The notes: generated from the sequence alone by a model not told the origin. DNA of 64,000 bases from Limosilactobacillus caccae (GCF_900156885.1 NZ_FTOY01000008.1:1-64000), one strand, 5' to 3'; numbered from the stretch's first letter, positions 52,869 through 63,137 are shown. Numbers and translations are program-made.

Positions 52869-55323
52869 AAAGGCCCATATTGACGGCTTTGGCAAATGGC
52901 GTGATCGTGACTTTATTTTTGCTCCTGGCCTGCAATTAATTTATGGACCAAATGAGGCGGGAAAGACAACTTTGATGAAGTTCTTAATCAGTATCTTGTT
53001 TGGCTTTGCCGATGGCCGGGGAAAAAATCGTTTTGAACAATATATTCCAAAAGACACCAGTAGCTATGGTGGAAGTATTTGGATAGAAGATGGCGGAAGT
53101 GTCCTGCGCATTGAGCGACACCGGGGAAAGAATGGTGGCCGGGTAACGGTGACTGATGACCTTGGCCATCGCGGTGGTGAAGAACGGCTCCAACAAATTT
53201 TACAAACGATGGACCGCCCGCTTTACCAGGCGCTTTTTAGCTTTGGGCAACGTGATTTAGCGGCAGTTGATGAACTTGACCGTGACCAGTGGCAACAGCA
53301 ACTCCAACAGATCGGGGCGGTAGGGAGTAAGCGCTGGTCCCAGTTAGCAGACCAGTTGGCTGAGCAAGCGGAGCACCTATACAAGCCTCGTGGTCGCAAG
53401 TGGCCGCTAAATCAAGACCTTCGTCGCTACCAGCAGCTCACAATTAAAATCAACCAGGCACGCGGGAAATATGATGACTACCTTGCCCTTCGGCAGCAGC
53501 TGGCCCAGGCACGAGAGGATGAGCAAGTAGCGACCAGTCGTTTAACAGCAACCAAGCCCGCCCTGGCAAAGTTAGAACGCCTGCAACAACTTTGGCCGGT
53601 TTACCAGCAATGGCAAGCAAAGAAAACTCCCCGCAAACCGCTCCTTGCCCTGAGCGACCAGCAGGTAGTCAAAGCGCAGGAACTACAGGTGCGAATTCGG
53701 GAAGTCCACCAACAGCGTCTAGCAGCCCAGCAGCGCTTAGCTGTCCTGGATAATGGGAGTGGTCACTTGATTAACCTTAGTCAAGGCCGCCTATCAGCAG
53801 AATTAGCATTAAAAAAGCAGTTAATTCAACTCCAGGCCCAAAGCACCTTTCACCAGCAGCAAGTTGTGCGCGCCCAGAAATGGCGGGCAGAACAAGCGGC
53901 GTTGCGGGAGCAATATCAGGGGAAACTTCCCGCACCATTATCCCGGCACGCCCGGGGGCAGCTGGAAGAACTCATTGCTGAGAAGAGGGAGGGGAAGACG
54001 GGACCATCGCGCTACCACCTGTGGGGGATTTGCGGGGGCTTTTTGCTCTTTATCCTTGGCTTGCTGGTTAGCCGCACATTTTTGACGGTCGTTGGGGCAA
54101 TTACCGTTTTCACAATTATGATGGCTAGCTACTACCAGTGGAACAGTGCGTCCTCCGCGGCAAAAAGCAGTGACCGGCTTGCCGCATTCGGGCAGGCACA
54201 TGGTTTGCAAGGATTCCCACCATCCCAGTGGTTACCAATGCAAGCGGACTTACAGCGCAATGCGGAGCTAACGGACCAGCTTGACCAGGTACAACGGGCT
54301 GGTGATGAAATAACATCCCAGCTAGTTGCCATTAAACGACAGCTGCCACCAACGATCAATGGTGACGGGATTGGAGAACTAAACGCTCAGCTAGACCAAC
54401 TAATTCAAACTCACCAACAACAGCTCCTAGAAAAAGAAACCGTGGCGCGCGAGGGAAGCAGTGTTAAGGACAACCTCAGTCGGCTGATTGATGAAGAGAA
54501 TAAGTTGCAGCAAGAGAAAATGGCGCTTTTTGCGCAAGCCGGTGTTCATGATGATCATGAGTTTGCAAAGTACCTTGAAAAGCGGACCAGTCAGGCAACG
54601 CAAGCGGCGACGACGGCCGCTTATGGGCGACAACTTAGTGCCGCTGATCGTGCGGCCCTTGCTGAATTCACCAGTCAAGACCAGCTGACTAAACAGGTGG
54701 AACACTTGCAAAAGACGATTAAGCAGTTAAGCTTGCAGCAGGACACAGCCCGGGCGACGGTGCAGAAGTGTAAATTGAAGATTGCTAGCCTTGTTGAGGA
54801 CGGGAGCTTGAGCCAGCTGGAGCAGGAGCGGGCAAACCTGGAAACGCAGATTGAAAACCAGGTGAAAAAGTGGCTCACTTACCAACTAGCAATAAAGTGG
54901 ATAAACCAGGCGCTATCGCTAGCATCTTCTAACCGCTACCCGGCGATCATTAAGCAGGCAACTGATTATTTCAAAATTCTTACCGGTCAACACTACCAAC
55001 GGATTAATTTGACCACCGCGGGAATCACTGTGTTGACTGCTGACCAGCAAGTCTTTGCTGTCGAAGAATTATCACAAGGAACAGCAGAGCAGCTCTACGT
55101 GGCTTTGCGGCTTGGCTTTGTCAGCGTGATGGGTGACCAGGTTAATTTCCCGGTGATTATTGATGATGGCTTTGTTAACTTTGATAATGTCCGTCGTCAG
55201 CGGATGATGGAGCTACTGGCGACAATTGCGAAGACAAACCAGGTGTTATACTTTACCGCTGATGATCGGATCAGTAAGCTGTCACCGACAGTCCTTAACT
55301 TAGCCAATGAAAATAATGAATAA
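52858..55323 (+). CDS. YhaN-like SbcC/Rad50-type ATPase
   Basis: An 821-residue SMC-like ATPase. The Walker A region is YGPNEAGKTTLM (29-40). Long coiled-coil arms rich in Gln flank a central hydrophobic hairpin (about 385-425, WGICGGFLLFILGLLV and FLTVVGAITVFTIMMASYY) that probably anchors it in the membrane, as in YhaN relatives. The C-terminal signature and Walker B are VEELSQGTAEQLYVALRLG and FPVIIDDGF. Start at 52858 lies inside the YhaO-like gene. Confidence 0.9.
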   Translation: MIIKKAHIDGFGKWRDRDFIFAPGLQLIYGPNEAGKTTLMKFLISILFGFADGRGKNRFEQYIPKDTSSYGGSIWIEDGGSVLRIERHRGKNGGRVTVTDDLGHRGGEERLQQILQTMDRPLYQALFSFGQRDLAAVDELDRDQWQQQLQQIGAVGSKRWSQLADQLAEQAEHLYKPRGRKWPLNQDLRRYQQLTIKINQARGKYDDYLALRQQLAQAREDEQVATSRLTATKPALAKLERLQQLWPVYQQWQAKKTPRKPLLALSDQQVVKAQELQVRIREVHQQRLAAQQRLAVLDNGSGHLINLSQGRLSAELALKKQLIQLQAQSTFHQQQVVRAQKWRAEQAALREQYQGKLPAPLSRHARGQLEELIAEKREGKTGPSRYHLWGICGGFLLFILGLLVSRTFLTVVGAITVFTIMMASYYQWNSASSAAKSSDRLAAFGQAHGLQGFPPSQWLPMQADLQRNAELTDQLDQVQRAGDEITSQLVAIKRQLPPTINGDGIGELNAQLDQLIQTHQQQLLEKETVAREGSSVKDNLSRLIDEENKLQQEKMALFAQAGVHDDHEFAKYLEKRTSQATQAATTAAYGRQLSAADRAALAEFTSQDQLTKQVEHLQKTIKQLSLQQDTARATVQKCKLKIASLVEDGSLSQLEQERANLETQIENQVKKWLTYQLAIKWINQALSLASSNRYPAIIKQATDYFKILTGQHYQRINLTTAGITVLTADQQVFAVEELSQGTAEQLYVALRLGFVSVMGDQVNFPVIIDDGFVNFDNVRRQRMMELLATIAKTNQVLYFTADDRISKLSPTVLNLANENNE

Positions 55324-55434
55324 TTTATGAAGATGCGCTAAACATTTGGTGGGGACACTGGAATGAGAAAATAAGTGTGGTATATTGGATGAGTGAAGTT
55401 TTTCGAAAAATATAATAAGGGATGTGTAACATAC

Positions 55435-56373
55435 ATGAAGTCCAAAAAATTAATTGCAATTATTGCAACGGCAGCATTAATGTTGCCATTAGCTGCTTGT
55501 GGAAATAAGGCAGTTGCCACTACTAGTGGTGGTAAGATCACCGAAAGTGAATACTACAGCAGTATGAAGCAGACTAACCAGGGGAAGCAAGTCTTGCAAC
55601 AAATGATCCTTGATAAGGTTCTGGAAAAGGAATACGGCAAGCAGGTTAGTGACAAGCAGGTCAACGCTCAATTTAACACTTACAAGAGTGAATACGGCTC
55701 ACAATTTAATGCAATGCTGCAGAGCCAGGGGATGACGACCAAGTCATTGAAGGAACAGATCCGGTCTAATTTGTTGCTGACGGCGGCTGCTCGTGATTAC
55801 TCCCACATTACAAGTAAGCAGATTAACAAGCAATGGACGAAGTATGAGCCAAAAGTGCAAACAGCAACAATTTTAGTTGGTAGTAAAGCTGATGCGGAAG
55901 ACATCATTAGCCAATTGAATGATTCAAGCAACAAGTACAAGACATTTAAGAAGCTTGCTAAGTCCAAGTCAACTGATAGTCAGACGAAGAATAATGGTGG
56001 TAAGTTGCCAGCGTTTGACAATACCGATAACCAACTAGACTCATCCTTTAAGAAGGCCGCCTTCAAGCTTAAGACAGGTGAGTACACAACAACGCCTGTT
56101 AAGACGGATGACGGTTACCAAGTTATCTACATGATTGAACACCCAGCAAAGGGGAAGAAGAGTCAACACATCAATGACCTTAAGAACCAAATCGTCCAAG
56201 AAAACATGAACAACCAAAACTTCATGCACAAGGTTGTTTCAAATGTATTGAAGAAGGGGAATGTCTCAATTAAGGATAACGACCAAAAGAACATCCTTGA
56301 TGAATACCTCAACTCCAACAGCACGACAAACGGCTCCCTTGGGCAAACCAGCTCAAGCAGCAGCGCTAAGTAA
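55435..56373 (+). CDS. prsA: Foldase lipoprotein PrsA
   Basis: Lipid-anchored peptidyl-prolyl isomerase that folds exported proteins. The 312-residue precursor has a lipoprotein signal ([16 protein letters not shown], lipobox LAAC with Cys22), an N-terminal SurA-like helical part and a parvulin-type domain at about 135-245 ([39 protein letters not shown]). The C-terminal tail is rich in Ser and Asn. The start at 55435 is chosen because the signal peptide begins there; the open frame extends upstream. It ends in repeat B2, whose first hairpin is its terminator. Confidence 0.93.
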   Translation: MKSKKLIAIIATAALMLPLAACGNKAVATTSGGKITESEYYSSMKQTNQGKQVLQQMILDKVLEKEYGKQVSDKQVNAQFNTYKSEYGSQFNAMLQSQGMTTKSLKEQIRSNLLLTAAARDYSHITSKQINKQWTKYEPKVQTATILVGSKADAEDIISQLNDSSNKYKTFKKLAKSKSTDSQTKNNGGKLPAFDNTDNQLDSSFKKAAFKLKTGEYTTTPVKTDDGYQVIYMIEHPAKGKKSQHINDLKNQIVQENMNNQNFMHKVVSNVLKKGNVSIKDNDQKNILDEYLNSNSTTNGSLGQTSSSSSAK

Positions 56374-56397
56374 GCGCGGATAGCACGATAAAGTAAC

Positions 56398-56599
56398 AAG
56401 AGGCTGGGAAGAAACATTGTTTCTTCCCAGCCTCTTGTTGTTGCTTTATCTCCGAATATTACACAGTAATCACGGGAACCAATAGGCTAGCTCCGCGTCG
56501 ACAGCGAGCCCCTCAAGGGTAACTACGGGCAAACGTCGGCCCGTGCCGTGCTAACGTCCGTCCTAGGTTACCCCACCGGGGCTCCGAGAAGCTTTTTTC
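56398..56599. repeat. Dispersed repeat family B, copy 2
   Basis: It begins with a perfect 16-bp hairpin (GAGGCTGGGAAGAAAC with its complement, 56400-56434) followed by a T-rich tail, so it acts as the prsA terminator. It shares with copy 1 the core TTTATCTCCGAATATTAC (from 56445) and the end CACCGGGGC. It carries an extra module at 56479-56500 containing GGCTAGCTCCGCGTCG, absent from copy 1 and nearly identical to the insertion in repeat A2. Confidence 0.85.
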
Positions 56600-56616
56600 C
56601 AGCTTGCTTTTAATAA

Positions 56617-56844
56617 TTACTTATTTTCCTTAGCATCAATCTTTAATACGTCAAGAATAATTTGAATACGGTTTAACCGCGGTGTCGTCTTAAACTGCCA
56701 TTTTTTAATGTCGCGTTGGACACCGTCGCTGAACTGTTGAACACCCGTGAGTGCTTTTGTGAGCTTGGCCGTGTTATTTTTTAGACCGGTAATGGCGGTG
56801 CTAAGATTTTGCAACTCGGCTTTCATTTCAGTAAATGCTTGCAT
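56617..56844 (-). CDS. Hypothetical protein, 75 residues, downstream of hit
   Basis: A helical protein, FTEMKAELQNLSTAITGLKNN..., with heptad-like spacing suggesting a short coiled coil, and a basic middle (RDIKKWQFKTTPRLNR). Its ATG lies one base after the hit stop codon, with AAGGAAGAG inside the end of hit, so it is translated from the same message. It occupies the place of YhaH in the Bacillus order, but similarity is not evident. Function unknown. Confidence 0.75.
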   Translation of the reverse strand: MQAFTEMKAELQNLSTAITGLKNNTAKLTKALTGVQQFSDGVQRDIKKWQFKTTPRLNRIQIILDVLKIDAKENK

Positions 56845-56845
56845 G

Positions 56846-57277
56846 TTACTCTTCCTTTAACTGGGCAATGATTGCCTCTTGGATTTGCTTGTACTTTGCT
56901 TCGTCATAATTGCCGGAGTTATCCTTAAAGATCATCTTGAAGTCATCATGGTCTGTGTACCGGGGGATTAGGTGGAAGTGGGAGTGGAAGACTGACTGGT
57001 AGGCCACTTCACCGTTATTGTTGACGACATTCATCCCCTTAATCGCAGGGTTAGATGCCTTCACTGCCCGGGCAATCTTGGGAATCCGAGAAAAGACTTC
57101 GGCAGCGAGGTCGGCATCGTAGGCAAATAGGTCTGGCACGTGTTTCTTAGGAATTACCAGGGTATGACCAGGAGTGCCCTGGGAAATATCAAGGAAAGCT
57201 TTGACGACGTCATCTTCGTACACCGTGTAACTAGGGATTTCACCCTTAATGATCTTGCAGAAAATACAATTATCCAT
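56846..57277 (-). CDS. hit: HIT-family protein
   Basis: A 143-residue nucleotide hydrolase or transferase of the histidine-triad superfamily. CIFCKIIKGEIPSY at the start, and the triad HSHFHLIPR near 100. The in vivo substrate is unknown; relatives cleave adenosine phosphoramidates. Start: ATG at 57277 has eight bases to AAGGAGTG; the ATG at 57280 and a GTG at 57286 are alternatives. Next to ecsAB, as in Bacillus. Confidence 0.92.
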   Translation of the reverse strand: MDNCIFCKIIKGEIPSYTVYEDDVVKAFLDISQGTPGHTLVIPKKHVPDLFAYDADLAAEVFSRIPKIARAVKASNPAIKGMNVVNNNGEVAYQSVFHSHFHLIPRYTDHDDFKMIFKDNSGNYDEAKYKQIQEAIIAQLKEE

Positions 57278-57420
57278 CATTCTCACTCCTTAGTGGTACT
57301 AAACTAGTTCTAGTATACCGAAAAAATTAGCAACGTGCATGATTTAGCTTCAGAAAAGACCTATGATATAATCATATGATATGGTTAAATAAATTCACGG
57401 AACACTAAGAAGGAATGACA

Positions 57421-58158
57421 ATGGCTTTAGAGATAAAAAACTTGGTCGGGGGATATTCGCAGCTCCCGGTCCTAAAAGATGTTAGCCTCGCTGTCCAACC
57501 AGGCGAGTTGGTCGGCTTAATTGGGCTTAATGGTGCAGGAAAATCGACCACGTTAAACCACATCATCGGCTTATTACGGCCGTTTTCTGGGTCGATTACC
57601 CTCAACGGATTAACGTTACAAAAAAATCCGGAAGAATATAAAAAGCAAATTGCATATGTACCGGAGACGCCAATCCTTTATGATGAGTTGACCCTTCGTG
57701 AGCACCTCGAATTAACGATGATGGCTTACCAGTTAAATCCAGATGAGACCTGGCCGCGGGCAAAAAAACTATTAAAGCTCTTTCGGCTAGATAACAAGCT
57801 TGACTGGTTTCCCGCTAACTTCTCTAAGGGGATGAAGCAAAAGGTAATGATCTGCTGCGCATTTATGACGAATGCCAAATTACTGATTGTCGATGAACCG
57901 TTCTACGGCCTTGATCCACTAGCAGTTCACGACCTGTTAAACTTGATTGCGGAAAAAAAGAAGGCCGGCGTCGGCGTGCTGATGTCAACGCACGTCTTGG
58001 ATACGGCGCAACGCTACTGTGATCGCTTTGTCCTTTTAGCTAACGGGAAAGTTCAAGCCCACGGGACGCTTGATGAACTGCGGGCAGCTGGTGATTATGA
58101 TGGTGAATCACTCGATGAGATTTATCTCCAATTAGCAAAGGGTGATCACCATGAATAA
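57421..58158 (+). CDS. ecsA: ABC transporter ATP-binding protein EcsA
   Basis: A 245-residue ATPase. Walker A GLNGAGKST (about 37-45), signature NFSKGMKQKV, Walker B LLIVDEPFYGLDP and the switch His in MSTHVLD. In Bacillus EcsAB affects secretion, sporulation and membrane-protease activity. The substrate is uncertain. I start it at 57421 because AAGGA is too close to the ATG at 57415. Overlaps ecsB by 8 bp. Confidence 0.92.
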   Translation: MALEIKNLVGGYSQLPVLKDVSLAVQPGELVGLIGLNGAGKSTTLNHIIGLLRPFSGSITLNGLTLQKNPEEYKKQIAYVPETPILYDELTLREHLELTMMAYQLNPDETWPRAKKLLKLFRLDNKLDWFPANFSKGMKQKVMICCAFMTNAKLLIVDEPFYGLDPLAVHDLLNLIAEKKKAGVGVLMSTHVLDTAQRYCDRFVLLANGKVQAHGTLDELRAAGDYDGESLDEIYLQLAKGDHHE

Positions 58159-59353
58159 GCTGTTTAATAAGCGCCGCAGCCAACACTTCTTGCTTCTCTT
58201 GCGCTACTGGCGACTCGTGTTTAATGATCACTTTGTCATCGCCTTATTCTTCTTGTTTGGTGCATTGGCATACGGTTATTCACAATTGCTACCGCAGTTG
58301 AGCCCTAATCAGTGGCGGACACGGTGGGTACTCGTCATTTGGTTTACCCTTATTCCCCAGCTAGGCCGGCTAGCAACCCTGATCAAGCGGCCAGACCCAG
58401 TATTCTTACTCCCCCAGGTTAGCGCAATCCGTCATTACCTAAGTAGTGCTAAACTATACAGCCTAATCCTGGGTGAGATCATTACCGTTGTCGGAACCTT
58501 TATCGCCTTGCCGTTTGCCCTTACGACAGAAAAACTTGGGACTGGGGCAATTGTTGCGATCTTTTTAACGGCGGTAGTTACGAAGGCGGATTGGCTTCAC
58601 CTGACACATAAGGCGATTACTCAACGCTGGGGCCACCAGCACCGCCGGACAGTCCTTGAGTACTGGGCAAACCCATTGCTAGCAGCATTAGCAACGTGGC
58701 TAATTAACCCGTTTGTCGGGTTAGGAGTGGCCGTGCTTTTGTACATTGCTGTTTGTTGCTATTACCGTGACCTCGACCTTGACTGGCGGTTGGCGGTCCA
58801 GAGCGAACAGGACCGGATGTACAGTGTCTACCGGTTCTTTAACCTCTTCACGGATGTTCCCAGTGTTCAAGGAAAGACAAGGCGCCGCCACTGGGCAGAT
58901 GGGGTAGTCAACTGGTTGAGCATCCCTAACCACCCGTGGTCGTACTTGTATGCCCGGGCATTTGTGCGCAGTACCGAGGTTAGTGGAATCATTGGCCGCC
59001 TGACCGTCCTCGGGATGGTAATTGTCTTTTTACTGCCTGCTGGATGGTTAAATACGGTGATGGTTGCCTTATTTATTTACCTGATTGCTACCCAGTTGAT
59101 GCCCCTTTATGACCAGTACCAGGCAAATGTCTTTACCCACATTTATCCGGTTGCTAGTGGCCAACAGCAAGAAGACTTCAAACAATTACTTGCGAAGGTG
59201 ACAGCGGTTGAAGCCTTCCTGGTCGCCTTAGCGAGTGTTGGCTGGCAGCTTAATTGGTCACAACTACTACTTAACCTGGTAATTGCGATCATTGAAGTTG
59301 CAATCTTAACCCGGTTCTACTTTAGTGTTCGTGTAAAGAAATTAGTAAAGTGA
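58151..59353 (+). CDS. ecsB: ABC transporter permease EcsB
   Basis: A 400-residue membrane subunit with about eight hydrophobic segments and the EcsB pattern of paired helices ([26 protein letters not shown] near the N-terminus). It pairs with EcsA. The ATG at 58151 overlaps the end of ecsA. No EcsC gene follows; trmB begins 13 bp later and may be in the same transcript. Confidence 0.9.
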   Translation: MNKLFNKRRSQHFLLLLRYWRLVFNDHFVIALFFLFGALAYGYSQLLPQLSPNQWRTRWVLVIWFTLIPQLGRLATLIKRPDPVFLLPQVSAIRHYLSSAKLYSLILGEIITVVGTFIALPFALTTEKLGTGAIVAIFLTAVVTKADWLHLTHKAITQRWGHQHRRTVLEYWANPLLAALATWLINPFVGLGVAVLLYIAVCCYYRDLDLDWRLAVQSEQDRMYSVYRFFNLFTDVPSVQGKTRRRHWADGVVNWLSIPNHPWSYLYARAFVRSTEVSGIIGRLTVLGMVIVFLLPAGWLNTVMVALFIYLIATQLMPLYDQYQANVFTHIYPVASGQQQEDFKQLLAKVTAVEAFLVALASVGWQLNWSQLLLNLVIAIIEVAILTRFYFSVRVKKLVK

Positions 59354-59366
59354 GGATTTATTGATT

Positions 59367-60005
59367 ATGCGTGTAAAACATAAAAAATGGGCAGACCCAC
59401 TAATTGCTGCTCACCCAGAGATGATGATTGAGAATGCCCCGCAGTATAAGGGAAAGTGGCAGACACGGTTTGCTAAAGAACAGCCCCTCCACTTAGAAGT
59501 CGGCATGGGGAAGGGACAATTTATCATCGGCATGGCGATGGCCCACCCAGAGATTAATTTTATTGGCCTAGAGATCCAACGGACAGTGGCCGCCATTGCC
59601 TTGAAAAAGGCCCTTGAAAAAGAGCTCCCTAACCTGCAGTTAATCTGTGGGGATGGTGGTGACCTTGCTGAATACTTTGCGCCGGGAGAAGTCAGCAAGA
59701 TGTACCTAAATTTCTCTGACCCATGGCCAAAAAAGCGGCATGCCAAGCGGCGGCTAACTTATAAGACCTTCTTAGCAAGTTACCGCAATATTCTTCAAGA
59801 ACATGGTGCCGTCGAACTAAAGACTGATAACATGGGACTCTTTGAGTTTTCACTAGCCAGCATGAATAATTTTGGAATGCATTTTGATGGTGTCTGGCTT
59901 GACTTGCATAATAGTCCAGAAAATGAACATAATGTCGAGACTGAATATGAGCAAAAGTTCGCAGCCAAGGGGCAACCGATCTATAAATTAACAGCTAATT
60001 TTTAA
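59367..60005 (+). CDS. trmB: tRNA (guanine-N7-)-methyltransferase
   Basis: Methylates G46 of tRNA at N7. The 212-residue SAM-dependent enzyme shows [11 protein letters not shown] (SAM motif, about 42-52), FIGLEIQ, and the family motif [14 protein letters not shown] (about 117-130). A TTG two codons upstream is possible, but the ATG at 59367 is preferred. Confidence 0.96.
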   Translation: MRVKHKKWADPLIAAHPEMMIENAPQYKGKWQTRFAKEQPLHLEVGMGKGQFIIGMAMAHPEINFIGLEIQRTVAAIALKKALEKELPNLQLICGDGGDLAEYFAPGEVSKMYLNFSDPWPKKRHAKRRLTYKTFLASYRNILQEHGAVELKTDNMGLFEFSLASMNNFGMHFDGVWLDLHNSPENEHNVETEYEQKFAAKGQPIYKLTANF

Positions 60006-60010
60006 ATAAC

Positions 60011-60047
60011 AAAAACCTGCTACAGTTCAAGGTAGCAGGTTTTTGTT
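60011..60047. terminator. Bidirectional terminator after trmB
   Basis: Perfect 13-bp stem AAAAACCTGCTAC/GTAGCAGGTTTTT between convergent genes. Confidence 0.93.
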
Positions 60048-60379
60048 TACTCCACACGTTTTAATTCTAATAAACTACCGGTGTAAGCATCGGCCACAAA
60101 AGTATAATCAACTTTTTGGTTATCTTCTAAGCGGGTGATTCCTCCTTGGTAGGCCGCTGTCTTTACCGCGAAGCGCTGAAATGGGACAACTTCATCACTA
60201 ATCCAGCTACCACAAACGTCACCTTCGCTTGCAAAGTCGTCCTTGACTAGCTTAAGGATCCGGTCGGCTGAGATTTGCCGGTTGCCAAATAATTTGCCAG
60301 CGATAAAGCCGGCGATTCCTGACGCACCAAGGGTGACAGGGATCAACCAGGGATTAAGGGAGTTATTACTTGCGTTCAT
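60047..60379 (-). CDS. Membrane-anchored small protein with PepSY-like tail
   Basis: 110 residues: one N-terminal membrane helix (WLIPVTLGASGIAGFIAGKLFG), then a soluble part ending VDYTFVADAYTGSLLELKRVE, which resembles the last strand of PepSY domains. Function unknown; PepSY domains often inhibit proteases. Ribosome binding site AAAGGAAG. It lies between trmB and ytpP on the opposite strand. Confidence 0.7.
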   Translation of the reverse strand: MNASNNSLNPWLIPVTLGASGIAGFIAGKLFGNRQISADRILKLVKDDFASEGDVCGSWISDEVVPFQRFAVKTAAYQGGITRLEDNQKVDYTFVADAYTGSLLELKRVE

Positions 60380-60539
60380 TTAATTGCTTCCTTTATATCT
60401 AAAGTTTCTTCCGTTCAAACATTAGGTCTATTCTATCATCTTAGGCCCTAAAATCCAAACATCATGCCACAGGCAAAATCCTTATAATAGATAAGTTCCA
60501 TGGTATACTATCTTTAAGAAGTAATGGGAGGTTATTCCA

Positions 60540-60860
60540 ATGGAAAGATTACCACAAATTAAAGAAGACCAGCTTTTAGCAAAAATTGGTCAGGGCAAGG
60601 TTGTCCTTTTCTTCACCGCTGATTGGTGCCCGGATTGTCAATTCATCAAGCCCGCAATGCCAGAAATCGAACAAGACTTCAGCGATTACCAATTCTACTT
60701 GGTCGACCGTGATGAAAACATTGATTTAGCCGCCGAATTAAATATTTTTGGGATTCCTAGTTTCGTTGTTTATAACAAGGGGCAAGAAATTGGCCGCTTA
60801 GTAAATAAGGACCGGAAAACTAAGGAACAGGTAGAAGACTTTTTAACTGGCTTGAAGTAA
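60540..60860 (+). CDS. ytpP: Thioredoxin-like protein YtpP
   Basis: A 106-residue thioredoxin fold with the active site WCPDC (Cys30 and Cys33, FFTADWCPDCQF) and cis-Pro in FGIPSF. CPDC differs from the CGPC of thioredoxin 1, so it is a special-purpose thiol oxidoreductase. Position before ytpR and murC matches the Bacillus order. Ribosome binding site GGGAGG. Confidence 0.9.
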   Translation: MERLPQIKEDQLLAKIGQGKVVLFFTADWCPDCQFIKPAMPEIEQDFSDYQFYLVDRDENIDLAAELNIFGIPSFVVYNKGQEIGRLVNKDRKTKEQVEDFLTGLK

Positions 60861-60961
60861 AATGAAGGGGCGATGCTTTCGCAAATGAAGAAATGCGATG
60901 GCCTCTTTTTTTATTTTGTGCCATAATGAAAAAGATAAAAGTTATAGGAGAGGAATATTTG

Positions 60962-61606
60962 ATGTTAATTTCAAGTTACAATCCCAGTGAAATTGGTGAT
61001 ATTTTGGTTGTAATTACCGGTCAAGATACTGCTGAGCAAGATACCAAGGTTGCTGATGACGTTGCCCAAATCACTTCTGACAAGGGTGACTTGCTTGGTT
61101 ACAACTTTATGAACGCTAGCAAGATTTTACCCGAATTGGTCGACCACAACGGGCAAGTTTTCTTGACTGATGAGCAGGTTGCAAAGTTAAATGACAAGCT
61201 GACCGCAGCGGGCTTTGATAAAATGCTTACTGCCGACCATGAGCCAAAGTTTGTGGTGGGTTATGTTGAAAAGATCAGTGACCACCCTAAGTCAGACCAC
61301 TTAAAGATTACCCAGACCAAGATTAATGCTGACCAGACGGTCCAAATTGTTTGTGGATCGCCGAATGTTGCGGAAGGTGAGAAGGTCGTCGTTGCCCGTC
61401 CTGGAGCAATGATGCCTGATGGGAAGATTATTTGGCCTGGTCAACTGATGGGGGTCGACAGTGCGGGGATGCTTTGTGGTTTCCGTGAATTGCGGATCAA
61501 GAACGCCCCTGATGAAAAGGGCCTATTCATCATTCCAGATGACTGGCAAGAAGTCGGCGAAGCAGTTGACTTTGCCAAAGCGGATACCTACTACCCGGCA
61601 AAGTAA
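60962..61606 (+). CDS. ytpR: tRNA-binding domain protein YtpR
   Basis: A 214-residue protein. The C-terminal half is an EMAP/Trbp111-like tRNA-binding OB fold (VVGYVEKISDHPKSDHLKITQTKI, VCGSPNVAEGEKVVVA, SAGMLCG), as found at the start of PheT. The N-terminal 100 residues are specific to YtpR. Its role is not established. Start 60962 follows TAGGAGAGG; a longer frame upstream lacks a site. Confidence 0.92.
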   Translation: MLISSYNPSEIGDILVVITGQDTAEQDTKVADDVAQITSDKGDLLGYNFMNASKILPELVDHNGQVFLTDEQVAKLNDKLTAAGFDKMLTADHEPKFVVGYVEKISDHPKSDHLKITQTKINADQTVQIVCGSPNVAEGEKVVVARPGAMMPDGKIIWPGQLMGVDSAGMLCGFRELRIKNAPDEKGLFIIPDDWQEVGEAVDFAKADTYYPAK

Positions 61607-61741
61607 AATTTAGCAAATACTATTGCCAAAATTTTAGAATGCTTTATCATTTAGTGGGGGAAAACTAGTCGTGAGATTGCGCGCGGTGGACCCTCACCTT
61701 TATTTTTAAATTAATTGCATTGTTGAAAGGAAATTGGATTA

Positions 61742-63049
61742 ATGGAACAAAAGACATATTATTTTGTTGGAATTAAGGGGACTGGGATGGCTGCCTTAGC
61801 ACGAGTCCTCCATGACCAGGGCAACGCCGTCCTTGGCTCAGACATTGAAAAGGAAACATTTACACAGGCGCCACTATTAAAGGCGGGAATAAAGATATTG
61901 CCATTTGATCCAGCCAATTTGAAGCCGGGAATGGTTGTTGTCCAGGGGAATGCTTTTGATGATAATCACCCTGAAATTAAACGGGCGCATGAACTCGGCT
62001 TGACGGTTTTAAGCTATCCAGAAGCCGTTGAAAATGAAGTTACTAACCATACCAGCATCGGGATTGCCGGCGCGCATGGGAAGACCAGTACGACAGCCTT
62101 GCTTTCCCATGTTTTAGCAGCGGTTGAACCGACCAGTTTCTTGATTGGTGACGGGGTTGGTAAGGGTAATGATAATGATCGCTTCTTCGTCTTTGAAGCC
62201 GATGAATACCGCGACCACTTCCTCGCCTACCATCCTGACTATGCGATTATGACTAATATTGACTTTGACCACCCGGACTACTTTAATGACATTGATGATG
62301 TTCGTGACTCGTTTGCGACTTACGGTAAACAGGTTAAGCGGGCAATCTTTGCCTGGGGGGATGACCCTAACTTGCGGCAGTTAAACGTTGATGTTCCGGT
62401 TTACTATTACGGGACAAACCCGACTGACGATTTCCGGGCAGAAAACATCCAGCGGACACCGGCAGGGTCGACTTATGATGCCTACTTCCGTGATGAAAAG
62501 CTAGGGACCTTCACCATCCACTTGTATGGTGAACACAGCGTCTTAAATAGCTTGGCAGTCTTAGCAGTTGCCTACATGGAACACATTGACATGGCTGAAA
62601 TTAAGAAGGAATTAGCTAATTTTACTGGTGTAAAACGCCGCTTTAGCGAGACGGATGTGGCGGATGCGACGATTATTGACGACTATGCCCACCACCCACA
62701 AGAAATTAAGGCAACAATTGATGCCGCCCGGCAAAAATACCCTGACCGGCAAATCATTACGGTCTTCCAGCCCCATACTTATTCTCGGTTGGCGGCCTAC
62801 CTTGAGGGCTTTGCTAAGTCTTTGAGTCGTGCGGATAAGACCTTTGTTACGCCGATCTTTGGCTCAATCCGGGAAAATGCGGGAAATGTTTCTAGTGCCG
62901 ACCTTGAACAACGGATTCCCGGTAGTGAAGGAATTGATATGGATTCAATGGATAAATTGTTGCAATTCCACAATGCCGTCGTTGTCTTCATGGGTGCTGG
63001 CGACATTGAGAAGTATGAAGATAAGTACAAAGAATTATTAAATAATTAG
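61742..63049 (+). CDS. murC: UDP-N-acetylmuramate-L-alanine ligase
   Basis: Adds L-alanine to UDP-N-acetylmuramate in peptidoglycan precursor synthesis, using ATP. The 435-residue enzyme has an N-terminal Rossmann part ([17 protein letters not shown]), an ATP loop GAHGKTSTT (about 110-118), HPDYF in the centre and [10 protein letters not shown] (about 316-325). In Bacillus and many lactobacilli a DNA translocase gene (sftA) separates ytpR from murC; here the gap is only 135 bp. Confidence 0.97.
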   Translation: MEQKTYYFVGIKGTGMAALARVLHDQGNAVLGSDIEKETFTQAPLLKAGIKILPFDPANLKPGMVVVQGNAFDDNHPEIKRAHELGLTVLSYPEAVENEVTNHTSIGIAGAHGKTSTTALLSHVLAAVEPTSFLIGDGVGKGNDNDRFFVFEADEYRDHFLAYHPDYAIMTNIDFDHPDYFNDIDDVRDSFATYGKQVKRAIFAWGDDPNLRQLNVDVPVYYYGTNPTDDFRAENIQRTPAGSTYDAYFRDEKLGTFTIHLYGEHSVLNSLAVLAVAYMEHIDMAEIKKELANFTGVKRRFSETDVADATIIDDYAHHPQEIKATIDAARQKYPDRQIITVFQPHTYSRLAAYLEGFAKSLSRADKTFVTPIFGSIRENAGNVSSADLEQRIPGSEGIDMDSMDKLLQFHNAVVVFMGAGDIEKYEDKYKELLNN

Positions 63050-63137
63050 CTTAATACTTGAACGAGATGGTGGCCTTTGCTACCATTTTGATAATTAGTC
63101 AAATAAAGTCAAATTGAAATAGAAAGAAGGAGCTTTG

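Noticed and set aside
53864-54359. Several frames on both strands inside the SbcC-like gene
   Set aside because: All lie within one continuous, well-supported coding frame and have no start signals.
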